Of a DNA stretch of 64,000 nt, positions 41,101 through 49,765 are shown in pieces. The notes under the pieces were generated by a model that did not search any database, was not told the origin of the DNA, and saw nothing but the letters and a program-made list of their open reading frames with translations. The position numbers were made by a program, and so were the translations under genes. The stretch is from Halichondria panicea (Eukaryota > Porifera > Demospongiae > Suberitida > Halichondriidae): the NCBI RefSeq assembly GCF_963675165.1, contig NC_087385.1:1736501-1800500 (forward strand), given 5' to 3'. Every line of letters starts with the position of its first letter. Positions within the stretch are counted from its first letter, which is position 1.

Positions 41101-42635
41101 AGACTTTGAGATATACATTGTAAGGCTTTAGGAATAACTTTTTATACGAAATACGTACATGGTAACTTTATTTTAACACTAGGGTGCAATCATGGCAAAA
41201 CACAGTTCTAATCATTCTACAGTAAAGGGTTAATTGTTCTAAAACCAAATTCTGCAAGGTCAGCTAGGATCGTGTAATAGTGGCGTCTACTTTGGCAGTC
41301 CAAGGCCTTCTTGTTAAGCAAGCACTAACCACAAACATACATGTTGTGCAAAACCCATTTTTGTTATTGGGGATAAAACAGCACAGTGAAAGTACACACC
41401 TCTATCAGACAATCTATCCAGCCTATGTGAATCTAATTACATACGAGATCACAAGCAGGGTGAGGTACCACTGAGGTTTAAACCACACTGCTGTTCACAA
41501 GAACACCTTCCCACACTCACACAACACTAACCTTTCAAGAACTGAGGGGCAATTGAGTAGTTGTCTTGTGTGTTGACGAGGATCACAGCTTTGGCATGCT
41601 GCTCTTTGAAGTTGGATACTAACATAGACAGCTCGTCTCCATCTTGTAACGGGTGGCAACGAATGTGCTGACTCTGCACATCGTCAGTGACGAGAATTTT
41701 CCAATCCACAGGTACACACTTATCCATGCGTGGGAACAAGGCATATGTGTAAGCAGCAATGAGGGTGGTCCGACCTTTGAGCCGAAGCTTTAGACCTGCA
41801 TAGAATAAACCAAGTCCAAAGTATTGGCAGAGATTATTAACATCACCTACATGTATTATACATACACATGCTCACTGTGAAATACCAACATACACCTTCC
41901 TACATGCAGCTAGGCCTACAATGGTAATGAAGCCCATGATCATATCCAAACACACAGTACTTGTGTAATGTGCCCTTGGTAATACTATGTAGTCTGTATT
42001 TACAAGCTCACATAAGCTCTACGTCTCTTAAGTACAGTTTATAATAGATACAGCTGTAGTAAAGTTCCGGTCCCTTGTAGTCATGCAGTCACATGATTCA
42101 ATAAAACAGCTGACTAAGTGCGCATGTATACACTGTATGTACACGAACCAGAACTAACATGTGTCGTATATAGAATGTGACTCAGCAACCAATAAAAATG
42201 CAAACCCAAACACATTAATGGCCACTTTCCTATCTCCACTTAATTGCTTAATCACAGTAGAAGAAGTTGGTGTGTGGATATAAAGAGACAGTAGGCATAT
42301 GTACCATTCATGATGCTGATTGTCTTAGTGCGCAGTGAGCGACGACCATGGTCCACCTCTTCAAGTGGCCATAGGTTATCTGGATCTGGAGGTGGGTGTG
42401 GTCCACTGCGTTTCCGAGCCTCAGCGGCATGCGAGGGACTAGAAGAATACTCGAGGACGGTGAACGAGCTGTTGGGGTCACTCAGGGGGTGACCATCACC
42501 AGCAACGTCCTCGGGGGATTTTGTTATGGTAGCAGAGGGTGGTATCAAGTGCTGGTTAGGTTCTGCCATACCACCAGCAGTAGTAGAGGAACCGTTTGAG
42601 CTGGACACGCCTCTATACAGGGAACACAAGGACAT
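644..42635 (-). CDS. Giant RNF213/mysterin-like AAA+ protein, 57 exons, about 5,837 aa
   Basis: I joined 57 exons by hand; every junction keeps phase and the summed coding length, 17,514, is divisible by three. The start is the ATG at 42,633-42,635, preceded in frame by TGA; the stop is at 644-646. Vertebrate RNF213 is about 5,200 aa and has six AAA units, of which AAA3 and AAA4 are the active ATPases. Matches to that family are the P-loop GETGVGKT (about residue 2,339), Walker B VFLDEV (2,594), the sensor-like VAACNP, a second P-loop GAPGSSKT (2,878), Walker B VVFMDEAG (2,954), LCYPYST...FYGLRDF, and RVHPNFQC...PFLNRFEKY. A further P-loop, GAAGDGKT, lies near residue 1,936. RNF213 E3 activity depends on RING/RZ modules; no such cysteine pattern is visible in any exon, so ubiquitin-ligase function should not be assumed. 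Exons are itemised in the segment entries below. Confidence 0.85.
1539..2027. repeat. Foldback element in intron 55
   Basis: The left arm (tagtcaattatgag..., gtgccaaaatgatgcaa, ...gaataagatgaggttg) is the imperfect reverse complement of the right arm (caacctcatcttattc..., ...ttttggcactattcacc..., ctcatagtcaacaacta). The arms are roughly 120 bases each and enclose an unrelated centre. It is a non-autonomous inverted-repeat element with no coding capacity, filling most of the intron between exons 55 and 56. Confidence 0.75.
2574..3535. repeat. Intron with dispersed-repeat fragment at about 3115-3330
   Basis: No exon is seen. The stretch from about 3,115 (cgtgggtggccacgggcata) to 3,330 is also found near 61,505-61,760, with the same order of blocks (gtttgtttg, ccatagcactg, gtttacagca, gatagcctcca, ttttaatt). 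This marks a dispersed repeat. A cgtggttttcg stretch near 3,350 resembles the subterminal part of the CCGTATAGCGGG elements. Confidence 0.6.
3883..11994 (-). CDS. RNF213-like exons 40-53: C-terminal helical region
   Basis: Exons: 11539-11994, 11293-11444, 10882-10996, 10350-10611, 10017-10156, 9498-9851, 9118-9288, 8917-8966, 8378-8583, 7582-7830, 7012-7219, 4819-5088, 4493-4670, 3883-4320. Exon 42 ends at a GC donor (AAAAAG|gcaagt). Recognisable family stretches are LRHTLANMVAVVIGSPTRSN with HLWFHMFAPEQLVNTYMTG (exon 44), LLYDCGVEL (45), LLLPDLVEFYRWLHTEL (48) and GNDWLFTVIADIVNTHNQAI (50). These resemble the E3-back and C-terminal part of RNF213-like proteins of invertebrates. No zinc ligands are seen. 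Exon 47 is only 50 bases but its phases are required. Confidence 0.78.
5291..6801. mobile_element. 1.5-kb non-autonomous TIR element in intron 50
   Basis: The left end, ctagcctcgattccaggccg, continues cgaagagaaaggcggcct and, after a short interruption, ttgtatgcgcatgcgcg. The right end at 6,748-6,801 is its reverse complement (cgcgcatgcgcatacaa, aggccgcctttctcttcgcg, gcctggaatcgaggctag). The TIRs are about 55 bases. No transposase reading frame is present inside. An internal inverted pair (ccaggccttactttttctt at about 6,402 and its complement at about 6,499) suggests a nested smaller element. The same terminus, TAGCCTCGA...CCAGGCC, recurs elsewhere in the window. Confidence 0.8.
7831..8377. 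other. Introns over 300 bases in the 7-12 kb part with nothing recognisable
   Basis: This intron and those at 7220-7581, 8584-8916 and 11995-12407 are AT-rich with frequent acatgtac motifs. The last holds two near-copies of a block including atgtgacaagtggtattt (about 12,173 and 12,213). I see no exon, RNA gene or clear mobile element in them. Confidence 0.5.
12408..14636 (-). CDS. RNF213-like exons 35-39: region where a RING would be expected
   Basis: Exons: 14352-14636, 13925-14163, 13360-13627 (or 13408-13627), 12873-13199, 12408-12647. They encode helical sequence (VLGLVARAMSGDVELWTRYF and others) plus a Pro/Ser linker (PSIQASVLTPVTPVSPS). There is no paired C-x2-C or C-x-H arrangement. 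Exon 37 has two in-frame donors: GC-type GTGGAG|gcaagt at 13,408, and GT-type CAAATG|gttggg at 13,360. The longer form adds ASCVEPCVTLFQQSQM, which looks like real coding sequence. The acceptor of exon 36 abuts a CA repeat instead of a pyrimidine tract. Confidence 0.75.
14165..14194. repeat. (TG)n microsatellite abutting an exon-36 acceptor
   Basis: About 15 TG units on the plus strand. On the coding (minus) strand it is a CA run ending directly in cacag at the 3' splice site of exon 36, replacing the usual polypyrimidine tract. Confidence 0.9.
14807..14967. mobile_element. MITE of the CCGTATAGCGGG family
   Basis: The left end CCGTATATATAGCGGGCTAT and the right end cctgctatacgg are imperfect inverted repeats around an AT-rich centre of about 160 bases with further internal symmetry (gaaaattttcgta and tacgaaaataaaa). 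It lies in the intron between exons 34 and 35. The right end is followed by TA. Confidence 0.65.
15026..17850 (-). CDS. RNF213-like exons 32-34: post-AAA hinge region
   Basis: Exons: 17629-17850, 17037-17431, 15026-16307. Exon 34 begins in frame upstream of its first ATG with RSATKVLCYTRSSPLIHQLP. It then reads AEVCLLVVNMHETTKEIVNH, MFVMLLHFPPSQF, YPSLFLKGWDHCYLDTIAHS and VINIRDWFWQCCFP. This series of beta strands with a Trp-x-x-x-x-x-D core matches the segment that follows the AAA core in RNF213-type proteins, just before the E3 module. From there on the exon is helical (SLFLDFLVYMISRINENYN...). No RING cysteines appear where the vertebrate protein would have them. The donor ATGGAG|gtgaat precedes an in-frame TAA by 15 bases. 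Confidence 0.85.
16435..16609. mobile_element. Small TIR element (CAGGGTGTCATACAG)
   Basis: The left TIR cagggtgtcatacag and right TIR ctgtatgacaccctg are perfect 15-base inverted repeats, flanked on both sides by tatac, a likely 5-bp target-site duplication. The interior has facing G8 and C-rich runs (ggggggggatatcccccc) that could form a hairpin. It lies in the intron between exons 33 and 34. Confidence 0.8.
16704..16720 (+). repeat. G17 homopolymer
   Basis: Seventeen consecutive G bases in an intron of the giant gene, 95 bases past the preceding TIR element. On the transcribed RNA (minus strand) it is a C17 run, 0.4 kb upstream of the exon 34 acceptor. Confidence 0.9.
16751..16920. mobile_element. 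MITE of the CCGTATAGCGGG family
   Basis: The left end taCCGTATAGTGGGTAAT and the right end ATTACCCGCTATACagta are inverted repeats of about 17 bases. The left end is flanked by TA. The element is 170 bases, non-coding and intronic, and matches the elements at 14,807 and 37,270 in its terminal sequence. Confidence 0.75.
17898..18140. repeat. Foldback element with arms of about 80 bases
   Basis: The left arm begins accaagagtcc and includes agagagagtatcaaac and gccttgcttgcatc. The right arm ends gatgcaaggcaaggc, ttggttcgatactctctc and ggactcttggt, its imperfect reverse complement. It fills much of the intron between exons 31 and 32. A long hairpin in the pre-mRNA is expected. Confidence 0.75.
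18350..20167 (-). CDS. RNF213-like exon 31: second catalytic AAA module (AAA4-like)
   Basis: A single 606-codon exon contains TPLIIVGAPGSSKTLSFNQT (Walker A, GAPGSSKT), PIYCVVFMDEAGLPEE (Walker B with Glu), and FVAITNHVLDAAKTNRAISL, where ITNHVLD...NR serves as sensor and Arg-finger region. These are followed by QLCYPYSTLMEGKGFARFYGLRDF. Near the end, HTVVMSQTDDIHESFYDLFNQ, RVHPNFQCVVVVKK and PAPFLNRFEKYLITH follow the RNF213 order closely. This is the strongest family evidence in the window. The exon ends at a slightly weak gtgggt donor, and the frame stays open a further 38 codons into the intron. Confidence 0.92.
20492..23411 (-). CDS. RNF213-like exons 26-30: catalytic AAA module with Walker A and B (AAA3-like)
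   Basis: Exons: 23075-23411, 22129-22371, 21334-21696, 20926-21006, 20492-20743. Exon 26 carries VPVIIEGETGVGKTALIEML, a perfect Walker A. Exon 29 opens VFLDEVNTSSCVGLFKEII, a Walker B with catalytic Glu, and continues to DRTFDGE. Exon 30 follows with PIPENVFIVAACNPHRG; the Asn of ACNP is in the sensor-1 position. All five junctions are phase 0 or match. This order and spacing is that of the AAA3 unit of RNF213, one of its two ATPase-competent modules. All key residues are present, so ATP binding and hydrolysis are expected. Confidence 0.88.
20811..20896. repeat. Alternating purine-pyrimidine tract, (CACGCG)-rich
   Basis: About 86 bases alternate strictly between pyrimidine and purine: CA repeats, a short CATG/CATA part, then repeated cacgcg units. 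Such sequence is the classic substrate for left-handed Z-DNA. It lies 30 bases from the exon 29 donor, in the intron that separates Walker B from the sensor exon. Confidence 0.9.
22372..23074. other. Introns over 300 bases in the 17-25 kb part with nothing recognisable
   Basis: This intron and those at 21697-22128 and 24392-25072 show only AT-rich sequence, (CCA) or C-tract runs and scattered acatgtac motifs. I find no additional exon that would be needed for phase. Confidence 0.5.
23572..25308 (-). CDS. RNF213-like exons 22-25
   Basis: Exons: 25073-25308, 24275-24391, 23821-24034, 23572-23693, encoding residues of about 2,050-2,278. Exon 22 starts VPSREKNMSPGEALKQF and ends at a weak donor (CTTAT|gtaatt), just before a read-through stop. 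Exon 23 requires the inner acceptor ggcggtag; an acceptor 5 bases upstream (ctcag) would put the frame into a stop. Exon 24 (LFVKYMKRRCEFLD...) is typical helical linker between AAA units. Exon 23 is the least certain exon in this stretch. Confidence 0.7.
25356..25429 (-). tRNA. tRNA-Thr (anticodon AGU), intronic
   Basis: The 74-base cloverleaf reads 5'-GGCTCTG on the minus strand and ends CAGGGCC plus the discriminator T. The D-arm region is TGGCTTAGTTGGTTAAAG and the anticodon arm is CCTGT-CTAGTAA-ACAGG, so the anticodon is AGT (read AGU/IGU, Thr). The T-arm is ACCGG-TTCAAAT-CCGGT. The A-box and B-box (GGTTCAAATCC) are intact. TTTTT immediately downstream (25,350-25,354 on plus as AAAAA) is a Pol III terminator. 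There is no tRNA intron. The gene is nested on the same strand in the intron between exons 21 and 22 of the giant gene. Confidence 0.97.
25592..28938 (-). CDS. RNF213-like exons 17-21: first P-loop module (GAAGDGKT)
   Basis: Exons: 28552-28938, 28235-28402, 27863-27962, 26416-26588, 25592-25750. Exon 17 includes DVQNEEPPMHTIGQFLDVL and VPEAFEVFRCRASTTEDELT, features I associate with RNF213-type proteins just before the AAA ring. The P-loop is split by an intron: exon 19 ends CIQLVVGAA plus one base and exon 20 starts DGKTHYIKEQ, giving GAAGDGKTHYI. This fits a G-x4-GK-T Walker A. The catalytic modules of vertebrate RNF213 lie downstream of this one, so a well-formed P-loop here is notable. 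No clear Walker B partner is visible within exons 20-22. Confidence 0.8.
25909..26279. mobile_element. MITE with TACCGTATATCTTC termini
   Basis: The left end taCCGTATATCTTC and right end GAAGATATACGGta are perfect inverted repeats flanked by TA. The 371-base interior repeats the motif CGGACA at irregular intervals (cggacactt, cggacactc, cggacaata, cggacaatt). No coding frame. It lies in the intron between exons 20 and 21. Confidence 0.8.
26643..27750. mobile_element. Element of about 1.1 kb with TAGCCTCGATTCC end
   Basis: The left end, tagcctcgattcctggccgc, is followed by gggcctggtatcgac and gcatgcgcc. The right end has aggcctcc...aaggaggct. The order of blocks (catcgtataatgctcagtaaaac, agaagtggatt, acagcctgcaacagtgtggatgac) is repeated in opposite orientation at 60,494-61,329. 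These are therefore two copies of one dispersed family. A second repeat, from 27,107 (tgcctcggtgcgc) to about 27,420, appears to be inserted in or fused to it. No transposase frame. Confidence 0.65.
29144..29955 (-). CDS. RNF213-like exons 15-16: SAM-like helical motif before the AAA core
   Basis: Exons: 29590-29955 and 29144-29491, all phase 0. After a Ser-rich linker, exon 15 contains EQWNSEQIGDFVRKLGFMD, followed by GGEKIKHFRHIS and, in exon 16, IAYRLLELYGQL. The W-x-x-E-x-x-x-x-F-x-x-x-L-G start is the signature of the first helices of a SAM-like fold. I take this as a SAM-like or related helical module, not a confident SAM domain. Exon 16 continues as helices (LESWKKRVTELRSNYDWLLFF) that I cannot assign. 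Confidence 0.72.
30145..31675 (-). CDS. RNF213-like exon 14: long helical exon (510 codons)
   Basis: A single 1,531-base exon covers residues of about 972-1,482. It opens after acctgcag with a split Arg codon and closes at GAG|gtgagc. The sequence is helical and moderately charged throughout, with a basic KPKKKK patch followed by coiled-coil-like stretches (LLMKIMRGEAAYADII). No catalytic motif is visible. In this family the region precedes the AAA core, so a scaffold or stalk role is inferred. The open frame continues across the following intron, so a naive ORF call would wrongly fuse this exon with exon 15 through about 190 bases of intron. Confidence 0.8.
32059..35995 (-). CDS. RNF213-like exons 5-13: helical arm region
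   Basis: Exons: 35757-35995, 35483-35685, 34891-35137, 34367-34526, 33828-34031, 33387-33476, 33003-33231, 32653-32792, 32059-32477. Together they encode residues of about 329-971. Exon 5 begins AKEDGNHTTVKETL; it has no ATG and is easily missed, but its phases join exons 4 and 6. The region is rich in amphipathic helices (for example MEQFLETEDELFHILTQI and LIVKQ runs) with no motif that I can name. Position and helicity fit the N-terminal arm of RNF213, built of helical repeats. Exon 6 ends at a strong gtaagt donor that leaves a single T, completing a Leu codon with exon 7. Confidence 0.75.
36623..42635 (-). CDS. RNF213-like exons 1-4: N-terminus with PA-like segment
   Basis: Exons: 42305-42635, 41532-41795, 40839-41048, 36623-36801. 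All three junctions are phase 1. Residues 1-110 are low-complexity (Ser/Pro/Gly) with no fold visible. Residues of about 120-245 include AKAVILVNTQD, then SIPIVVITQCDGASLLASL. This resembles the core of protease-associated (PA) domains (a hydrophobic VILVN strand, then IPVV-x-I-x-x-x-DG-x-x-L). The similarity is weak and PA domains normally sit on luminal or extracellular proteins, so this is only a suggestion. A charged linker follows, then a helical stretch (MKQRLKGLFG...). The 4-kb intron between exons 3 and 4 is the largest in the gene. An acceptor-like ccctgtatag lies just inside exon 1, so an extra 5' exon is possible. Confidence 0.75.
38431..38511 (+). repeat. 22-bp minisatellite
   Basis: Between three and four copies of a unit with the core attctacaggaaatggacgc. 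They vary at a few positions (gaagtggacatat, gaaatggacgcat, aaaatggacgcat). The related string agacgcatattcta reappears in the arm of the foldback at 39,089-39,233. Confidence 0.85.
38953..39002. repeat. 50-base palindromic TAGCCTCGA element
   Basis: It starts tagcctcgaatccagcc and ends ggcctggtctcgaggcta. Both termini match the TAGCCTCGA...CCAGGCC ends of the 1.5-kb element at 5,291, with almost no interior, so it is a minimal derivative or solo end pair of the same family. Confidence 0.7.
39089..39233. repeat. Foldback element
   Basis: The left part agatagaccacacccactc...tagaatatgcgtct mirrors the right part agacgcatattcta...ggtgtagtctatc, with a GC-rich centre (aaccgcaaccgcggagg). It is non-coding and intronic. 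Confidence 0.65.
40135..40461 (+). repeat. Dispersed repeat ending in GGCTACGCCTCGAGGCATAA
   Basis: Blocks in order: tagctaacaaaaagctagc, gaatagaaagtttgtgcaaac, aatccacgaatcaaaatcc, acacacacacagacagacag, agctttaccgtatccctc, gcggctacgcctcgaggcat. Copies or partial copies are at about 33,520-33,710, 53,100-53,405 and 55,540-55,820 (same strand). Others are at about 27,107-27,420, 60,240-60,490 and 61,815-62,110 (opposite strand). It looks like a short non-coding interspersed element. Confidence 0.7.
41796..42304. other. Introns 1 and 2 of the giant gene, nothing recognisable
   Basis: This 509-base intron and the 483-base one at 41,049-41,531 are AT-rich with no repeats or exons that I can identify. 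Confidence 0.5.
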
Positions 42636-43142
42636 TCATACAGTATCTGGATCTACAAATATTATTTGCAGTGGTAAATTAAGCCAGCACGTATATAACA
42701 ATACGTTCAGGTCATTGTCATACACACTAGATCTATAGTGACCTTCTCTGATGATTCATTTACTGTGTGTGTATAAGTTACCTACTTTTATGTTGCTTGG
42801 GTTAACAGTAGATACAGTAAAGCTGCTCCAGAAAGTAGCTAGTAGCTAGTAGCTCACTGTCGTGCTGCAGCGCAGACAGAATGCATTTGGTCTAGTACTA
42901 TACTAGCGCTATAGCAGTGTACGTGTACAGTGCAGTTTGTACCGGCTAGTGGAGGGGTCAACATCATGATGGGCCGGGCATTCCCTTGTGTAATGAATAA
43001 GGGAATTTCCCTTAGCAGCCATGCACATAGAACATCATCAGCAACACACTGGCCATAATTATTATTCTCACAATGATTTACATAAATACAATCAGTTCAA
43101 ATATTCAAAATTTTCACCCTATAGAGTACATCTCTTGGTAGG
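42636..43142 (-). promoter_or_regulatory. Spacer holding KARS 3' UTR and probable promoter of the giant gene
   Basis: Only 507 bases separate the KARS stop from the giant gene's ATG on the same strand, so both the KARS 3' end and the RNF213-like promoter and 5' UTR must lie here. The half near 42,640-42,950 would be the promoter. I see no canonical NRF1 palindrome or TATA box placed convincingly. The interval also contains tagctagtagctagtagctc, a short tandem repeat. Confidence 0.4.
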
Positions 43143-47219
<4,077 letters not shown>

Positions 47220-47388
47220 TGTCTGTCTGTGTGTGGGTTTACGTCTTGCTTAGCTTTGGTCCCTCTCCTGGAACTTCACTGCCAACTTCAGCCATTCCCT
47301 CAGATCAAACGATCACTCTTAATCTTACACACAAACGTAAACACTACTTAGGCTTTTCAGCTTCAACACTACATGTGCTTAGCTTAAT

Positions 47389-47400
47389 TGCGCATGCGCA
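47389..47400. promoter_or_regulatory. NRF1-type palindrome TGCGCATGCGCA in the KARS promoter
   Basis: A perfect copy of the NRF1 consensus lies 170 bases upstream of the KARS start codon, inside the 213-base spacer after NOP9. NRF1 sites are common at promoters of nuclear genes for mitochondrial and translation functions in animals. Function here is inferred from sequence and position. Confidence 0.6.
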
Positions 47401-47432
47401 CAACAATGTGTCGAGCAAAATAATTATAAAAC

Positions 47433-49601
47433 TCATGGCATAGACACTTTCTTTCTCTTTTTTCTAGGTACAGTTTGTGTTGCTGAGTCTTCACCAATAA
47501 TGTCTTCAAAGAGAGCTCTTTTCTTGTCTTCAGCTCTTTCTTCCTCCCTCCAGGAGTCTTGCTTCCTCTTGTAGTGAGCAATATTACAGTTACGCAATAC
47601 TATCTGGCCATAGAATTCATTCGATAGCTCTTCCTCACAGCTTAGCAGAGAATGAGCCAGTTGATCTTTACGGGCAATTTCACAGTTTCTCCAAAGAGCA
47701 TCCACAACACGACTTCCATGCTTGTCCTTGCTCAAATGCACTAAGTGCTCCTGTGTGTGTATTCAGTAGAGTCAACATGAGAGTACAAACTCAATACAAA
47801 AAGCCCTCCATTCAATAAGGAAGGATTTCTACAATCATTTTAGAAGTTAAAGCTGGTACTTTGTAGCATGTCCCCAAACAGTCTTACCTACCTCTAGTTT
47901 TTCAACCATCTTCAATTTGTTCTTGGCCGAGACAGTGGGGCTAGACATGAAGGTGGTGACCACATGACTGCCACTCTGGTCACATGACATCTTGGTGACA
48001 TCATCTGATGTCATTTTGAGGAGGCTTCTGGCGACAGACTTGGTGTCCTGGTACTTGAGCAGAGCTTGAACAATCAGAGAGCCATGGAGATGGATGGAGA
48101 TTGTCTGAGAGAGAAATCACATTTTTATACATTATGGAAAAAATACCGATGTCATTTGAAGCAACAGAATTAATATCGAAATTGAACAACTCATTAGACA
48201 TCTCATAAAAAGGTATCACCTTCGATTCGTCTTTCTTCTCCTCGGTGTAAACTTCGTAAGCAGTCATTGCCAGGAATAGGGGGGCACAAATCTTGAGCTG
48301 GCTCTCAGCGTGGAAGGCTGTCAGTAAGAGCTGGAGCAGGGTGTCCTGAGAGTCCGGGTATACAGTGACAGCCTCCACTAACTTCACCACCACCCCAGTG
48401 TGACCAGCAAACAACACCTCCTCCAGAGAAGCTAACTCGTCTACGAAAGTTGGAACCTAAAGGGATGGTACACATTTTAGTAATAGTAAGCAGCAGAAAA
48501 ATTTTTCTACACAAGTCATGTTTGTTAACGTTTTACAAGCTAACGGAGACTTAATTGCGTACGTGTTAGACAAACCGTAAAGGGTACAGTACTATTTATA
48601 TTCAGACAATCTCCCAAAAATCACAACTATACTTTGTTTGGCCATGGAACAGTCAGTAGTTTCTGGAGTATGTAGTTGGCCACAGGATGGAGAGCAAATG
48701 ACATCAGTCGTCCCTTGAAGCATGTCTCGTACACAGAATCAAGCACTTCACGGGAGGACACCTCAATAACAGTCTCAACCAGATGACTTCCAACAAGGTG
48801 AGTGAAAACAGGTGCTAAATCTTTATCAGATGTTTCATTGAGGTGTGTTATCTTCGCGATTTTCTTGATGAGTTTGGCAGCGTTCTTAGGCTGACAATTG
48901 GATAGTACTCTCAGTAGCGTTTGTATGACAGGACTGCCACACTGATGAGTCAGCAAATCACCTAGCTTGTCGTTCTTGTAGAGATGTTCATAGATATTTA
49001 GTAGAAGTTTCGAAAATGAGTCAGGAATGGTATGAATTGATACTTTCGTCTGGTCTTTAGCAACGTTTGCCATTTTCGCTTTTCTGAATTCCTGTGAGTA
49101 TCTGCTCCTGCTGATATGATCGCTGAGGTGAATACCGGACACGGCCTGTATCAAAGAGCTGATCACATGACTTGCGTACGGATGGCCAACAAAATCGGAT
49201 AACTTTTCGGTCAACGAACTACATAGCCCGTGAAACGTCTCAGTGAGTTCAGTTGAGGTTGATTCGGAAGGCTTGACAGTTTTCAGCAGAATTTCCACCA
49301 CATGACTTCCGCACTTGTTCTTGGCAATCTGGTAATAGTCAGCTAGAATACCATCCACAAGGTCTCTCATTGACTCGGAATCTATTAGTTTCTCCCGCAG
49401 CAAACGTTCCAATGCCCTAGATCCATCCTTGTCACAGCATACTCGAGCCACACCGTCCTTCCCACACACCTGTTTAATGACATTCTGACAGAAGAGCTCT
49501 CTGTCCTCCCCCTCCTCGTCCAGGTAAGTCTCTACCCTATTGTAGTAGCGCTTAGTCCCATCATCGAGTCGAGGTAAGGAGTTGGTTAACTTTGCTTCCA
49601 T
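47433..49601 (-). CDS. NOP9: NOP9 pumilio-repeat nucleolar protein, 4 exons, 578 aa
   Basis: Exons: 48633-49601, 48220-48456, 47892-48104, 47433-47750, all phase 0; ATG at 49,599-49,601 and TGA at 47,433-47,435. NOP9 binds pre-rRNA through Puf-like repeats during small-subunit maturation in the nucleolus. Diagnostic strings are the N-terminal TKRYYNRVETYLDEEGEDRE, then Puf helices with DKDGSRALERLL, NKCGSHVVEILL, HPYASHVISSLI, HQCGSPVIQTLL, LVGSHLVETVI, HPVANYILQKLL, DQSGSHVVTTF and DKHGSRVVDALW. The C-terminal FYGQIVLRNCNIAHYKRKQ precedes a basic tail (PRKKRKK) suited to nucleolar import. Length is near the human protein (636 aa). Pumilio homologue 3 was considered, but the start and C-terminal motif are NOP9. 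It shares a 164-base divergent promoter with the ankyrin gene. Confidence 0.93.
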
Positions 49602-49765
49602 ATGCCACGTGGGTTAAATTGATCTTAGTCACTGCGCATGCACATCTACCCTACAACAGTAGTGGGCCGGCCCTGCCTAGGGAGTTTTTTAGTACTCTCG
49701 ATCTCATCATTGAAAGACATTCAAGCAATTTGTGTGCAATTCAAGGTACTAGGTACATACATACT
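49602..49765. promoter_or_regulatory. Bidirectional promoter of NOP9 and the ANK-ZU5-DD gene
   Basis: The two start codons are 164 bases apart and divergent. A CACGTG E-box sits at 49,606-49,611, just before the NOP9 ATG. At 49,633-49,644 is tgcgcatgcaca, one base off the NRF1 palindrome. The duplicated copy at 62,301-62,312 has the perfect form. A GGGCCGGCCC palindrome-like string lies near 49,665. Confidence 0.6.

Noticed and set aside
42252-42635. MAEPNQHL Met at about 42,569 as the true start of the giant gene
   Set aside because: The upstream ATG at 42,635 is in the same frame and preceded directly by a stop codon, so I chose it. The inner Met remains possible if the acceptor-like ccctgtatag is used.
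47433-49601. Pumilio homologue 3 (PUM3/Puf-A) as the identity of this gene
   Set aside because: The N-terminal TKRYYNRVE motif, the spacing of Puf repeats and the C-terminal GQIVLRNCNIAHYKRKQ fit NOP9 better.
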